Of a stretch of DNA of 64,000 bases, positions 58,088 to 64,000 are shown in pieces; the first letter of the stretch is position 1; the number at the start of each line of letters is the position of its first letter. A model generated the notes under the pieces. The model was not told the DNA's origin and searched no databases. It saw nothing but the letters and a program-made list of their open reading frames with translations. Origin of the DNA: Sanderia malayensis (taxonomy: Eukaryota > Cnidaria > Scyphozoa > Semaeostomeae > Pelagiidae); the NCBI GenBank assembly GCA_013076295.1, contig RQOL01000906.1, forward strand, positions 4,340,001 through 4,404,000. Reading direction: 5' to 3'. The translations under genes and the position numbers were made by a program.

Positions 58088-60872
58088 CTAAGTTGTTACT
58101 GACTGGAAAAATTTCTGGAGAAACTTCTCTACAGGGTAAAACGCCTCGTTATTATAATGCACTATGTCGTTTTTAGCTATCGATTTTCCCGCGTGTGTTC
58201 CAGTCCCCAGCGGATACGACTCGCTGATTGGATAGTCATCGATCACGTGGATTTTGCTGCTACACATGACGTCAGCTGCAAATGCATTGTACAACTGAAT
58301 TCTCTGCGAAGGTAAAGTAAGTTAACATGCATTAAAAGATTTTACAATTAACTCCAGCAAATTCTTTTCGTCAAACTTTGTGAGCTGCGCAGCCGTGCAT
58401 GCATCCCAAGCCCAAATGTTAAATTTTTAAATGCACAACTTACATAATTTGTGAAAAATCTCCTCCAATGCAATTGTGGTAAATCAGCTCTTTCCTTCTG
58501 AATTGCAGTTGATGACTTCCAAAACAAATTGCTACCATAAGATGACGAGTATCCGCCATTTTTTCGTCCCCACGACGAAAACGTAAGCTCGGAAACAATT
58601 TTATTTATTAAGTATTGGTAATTGCTAAAGTTAGTACTTTCGACAAAATGTAGGCCAAAATTGAATATCAAAGCATTTTTGCGTGGATTGTTGTGGTCCT
58701 TGGATTCATACAACGTGTTCTTGAATTCCGCCATTACTCTGTTAGCATCGAAGTCCAGGTTATCTCGTCGAGGAGACTTTGATTGGGTAATATTGCTCAC
58801 GTGGTATATCCAATTGTAACTGAATTTGCATGACTTGAAAATTTGTCCACACAATCTGTGTCTTCGCTTCAACGACTGAGCAAAGAAAACATTTACAGAA
58901 TCTCCATAAACTAGCAAATTTCCTTTCTGTTTTGTATCGAACAGCAGGTTTTTTTTCTGATCTGCATTTTCTAGAGCAGTCAAAAAAAAAGTTTAAAATA
59001 TATTCTTCAGTTGTGCATAATTAAAACATACTCTTCAGTTCTGCAGGCACTAAGCAATTACTCGCAAAACAGCTCGAAATAATTTTGAAGTGCTTGATAT
59101 GCATAGTTTCGATGGACCTCGCCCAATAAAAACCTATCTTCAGTGGCGGCGCCAGGGGGGGGGAATGGGGGAGACTAGTCCCCCCACTTTTTCAGAAAGA
59201 TAGTCTCTGAGATTCATGGAAATCCGATGAGAAAATTGGGGGGGGGGGTAGGCCTACGTTCTGTGAATTGTGTTGCAAGATTATTTCAATGTAAAACACG
59301 AAAGGGTTATTTCAATGTATGCAGAAAGAGATGTCAAAGGATCCTAAGCAATTTTGAGACCTCAGAAATGACAAAATCCCGAGAGCTTCCGGGGGCTTCG
59401 CCCCCTGGACCCCTACCAGGGCACTGCCCTGGCCATTGCGTGCGTGCCTTCGGCACGTCATGTTTCCCTACAACAGCAAGACACAATTTATAAAAACTTC
59501 TTGCCCGCCCGAGAAAAAAATCCCCCCCAGTTTTTTGGAGCTGGCGCCGCCAACCCATAAAATAGGGCGTCCAAATGGAAATATCAAATGCACTACCTTC
59601 AAAGAAGGGTGTCCAGCTTTTGAGGTTAACTGCTTTGCACAAAGAGTGTCCAATTAGGAACGTCACGTGTCTTACCTTTAAAATAGGGCGTCCAAACTCC
59701 TTCCTTCCATCTTCCCAGTCCGTTCCATAAGAAGTTGCAAGCATCTTTGCAACTAGGGGCTGATGATCAGAGTGAAGAATCTTAGCAAGGAACACATATT
59801 GGTCATTCACAGATGAAATACTTTAGAATTTACTTCTAGTTCACAAGGAACTAATTGTGCCCCCGAAATTGTCGAGAGTATGTAACAAACCTTGGAACAT
59901 TTTCTCCATTCTTCTTTTCTTTACTCTTACGATAAAAGGAGTTTTATCCAAAGGTTTCATAAGGAAATCATTTGGCGTTCCAATCACGTCTTTTCCTTGA
60001 TACTTTCCTTGGGAATTACCTGGAATAAATCAGTGAACGAATTATTATAAGCAGTAACCCCCGTCCTGCATTGTTAGTTATGTTATTTTTCCAGATAATA
60101 CAATCGAGCAGCCGGGTGCTAGGCAGGACAGAGCACTTAGTTATGAGTAAATATACCACCGCAGAGATCAAATATAGTTATTAGATCAATTCGTAGTAGA
60201 ATGCCCATATAAAGGATAATAGAAATCGTTAAGCAAGTAATTATCAATAACGAATTTCTCACCTTTGGCAAACCAGTTTTCAGGCGGATCCATCAACCCA
60301 TTACACATTGAATAATCCAAATAAATGTAAACATTATATTCACCTTCATCCTCACACAAAAACAATACCTCATATGTACCATTATTATGATCGAAGATAT
60401 TTGCAGTTAAAGATGATGTTCCGTTGATTTTAACTCTCCACGAATCGCCACCGACTGTCTTAGCAGCACCATCTTTAGTCAGGGTTTTTATTATGATTCG
60501 AGAGAATTCTCCAGCAGGCTTTATGTCCAAGAAGGATACAAAGCTTTGCTTTGGATCTGTTTCCAAAAAATCCATTCGATTTATGTTTCTTGCTTTCCAA
60601 GATGTCTGCCCTCGGCAAGGTTTGAGGATGGCTTTCCAATCCGTTCTTGCTTGCAGAACTCGACACCATTGTTTTTTGAATTCTGCCTTCAAATTCTCAT
60701 GATACTTTACTTCTGATTCAACTTTTATATTGATAGGTAATAACCCTGGTGCTAATCTGACTAGGATAAGCTTGATCAAGCCACCATTGTAAATATAAAC
60801 AAGTCCAATTATTGAGATTGTAAGAATGATCAATGCTTGCTTTCTCATTAAAAATTGTTGACAATAATTCAT
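58088..60872 (-). CDS. NXPE / PC-esterase-like type II membrane protein
   Basis: Exons supported on the minus strand: 60872-60264, 60019-59891, about 58980-58444 and 58303-58088. Middle exons are unsettled; a candidate ends near 59690. The first exon has a short cytosolic head and one membrane segment (ALIILTISIIGLVYIY), then a luminal immunoglobulin/filamin-like part (FSRIIIKTLTKDGAAKTVGG, then NGTYEVLFLCEDEGEYNVYI, ending MDPPENWFAKG). The C-terminal part has LLVYGDSVN, a GDS nucleophile motif. Near the end ADVMCSSKIHVIDDYPISES and NDIVHYNNEAFYPVEKFL supply the D..H-type catalytic end of PC-esterases. This layout matches NXPE family proteins, whose biochemical role is poorly known; related PC-esterases acylate glycans. 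A fold-back element occupies the middle intron. It is head to head with alpha-actinin. Confidence 0.7.
59145..59552. mobile_element. MITE-like element with GGCGGCGCCA ends
   Basis: GGCGGCGCCAGG at the left is mirrored by CTGGCGCCGCC at the right. The interior has G-runs, GGCTTCGCCCCCTGGACCCC and CCAGGGCACTGCCCTGG palindromes. AATCCGATGAGAAAAT resembles AATCCGAGGAGAAATA in the element at 2168-2470, so the two are relatives. It is non-coding and sits inside the NXPE-like gene. Confidence 0.8.
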
Positions 60873-61418
60873 TTAAACTTGTTATGAAACGCCCCTTACA
60901 TCAGTTCACATAAATTGATAAAGTAAAAGTGACTTTCCTTCACAAATAATGATAAGTATTGGCTTGATCTTTGGACGCCAAAAGAGCAAAGATTATATAA
61001 TTAACCTGTTTGTATGTGGCTAAAAACCTTTCTAAAAGTTTGTATGTGCTGCATTTTCAGAGAAAAGTAAGCCCTTTGTAGAGCAGGCATCTATTGTTTT
61101 GGAACTTAACAGTATATTTCTTTCGTATTCGAGTTACTTTAGCTTGACTGTTGAAAATAATAATGAATTATCAATAATTAATCATTATGATGATGAATTT
61201 ATTGAACTTTCAAAATATTCCCGAATTGAATTGAATGGAATGAGATCAGATCACGTGGCAATGGGTGGGTTTGTTCATCTCGATCTGAATGTCAGTTTGT
61301 CTTTCTTTCCGTGTCGTTAGGAAGTTGTTAGCGTTTCTTTCTCTTTCTACTCTCTTTATTATTATTGCTCTGTTGGCGATTTCCACACGTAGTTGTGTAG
61401 TTGCAAAACGAAACCAAC
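60873..61418. promoter_or_regulatory. Divergent interval between the NXPE-like gene and alpha-actinin
   Basis: A 546-bp gap separates two start codons on opposite strands, so it must hold both 5' regions. It includes GATCAGATCACGTGGCAATG (an E-box CACGTG core at about 61253) and a pyrimidine-rich tract at 61330-61375 just before the actinin start. No TATA box is convincing. Confidence 0.45.
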
Positions 61419-63922
<2,504 letters not shown>

Positions 63923-64000
63923 GTAAAATGCGTCAATATGTATACTTCTACAACTCCCTTTCTCTGCCCACAAACCCTGAATTTGTAAGCATTTTAATAG

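Noticed and set aside
59227..59493. Open frame with Gly-rich and Pro/Gly motifs near 59.3 kb
   Set aside because: It lies entirely inside a fold-back element with GGCGGCGCCA ends and is a by-product of its GC-rich palindromes.

Overview
This window looks like nuclear DNA of a metazoan. It is AT-rich, its genes are split by many short GT-AG introns (most 80-700 bp), and the coding content is animal in type: inositol-trisphosphate 3-kinase, mitochondrial fumarase, a two-RNase-III Dicer, TRP-like channels, an EAR-propeller secreted protein, an NXPE/PC-esterase-like membrane protein and alpha-actinin. The compact introns, the many fold-back (MITE-like) elements and the local expansion of TRP-like channels suggest an early-branching aquatic invertebrate such as a sponge or cnidarian. 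That placement is inference; the sequence alone does not fix the phylum.

Layout: (1) 466-3508 (+), catalytic part of an ITPK, its 5' end outside the window. (2) 4821-7526 (-), complete eight-exon mitochondrial class II fumarase. (3) 7645-14842 (+), head to head with fumarase, a divergent Dicer: helicase-like region without recognisable ATPase motifs, DUF283-like domain, platform/PAZ, two complete RNase III domains separated by a Gly/Ile-rich insert, no C-terminal dsRBD, and one apparent -1 frameshift. (4) 16473-47488 (+), five tandem copies of one 13-exon, six-transmembrane, ankyrin-containing TRP-like channel gene. Copies 1, 2 and 4 read through; copy 3 lacks three single bases and copy 5 lacks two. 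(5) 49046-57641 (+), a secreted protein of about 2,156 residues with an EAR-type propeller at each end and about 26-27 degenerate 40-residue repeats between them. (6) 58088-60872 (-), an NXPE-like type II membrane protein with a PC-esterase end. (7) 61419-63922 (+), the start of alpha-actinin (both CH domains begun), running off the right edge.

The genes do not form an operon or an obvious pathway. They share tight packing (two head-to-head pairs), and the channel array appears to evolve by duplication, gene conversion and decay. Intergenic and intronic space is filled with fold-back elements of several families, a tRNA-derived SINE-like element and a LINE remnant. A 46-bp minisatellite sits exactly on a Dicer exon/intron border and repeats the 5' splice site nine times. 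The strongest candidates for something undescribed are the EAR-repeat-EAR protein, the channel array, and the Dicer with a decayed helicase and repeated splice donor. Exon borders were read by eye from splice motifs, reading phase and comparison between copies, so single-base errors are possible.
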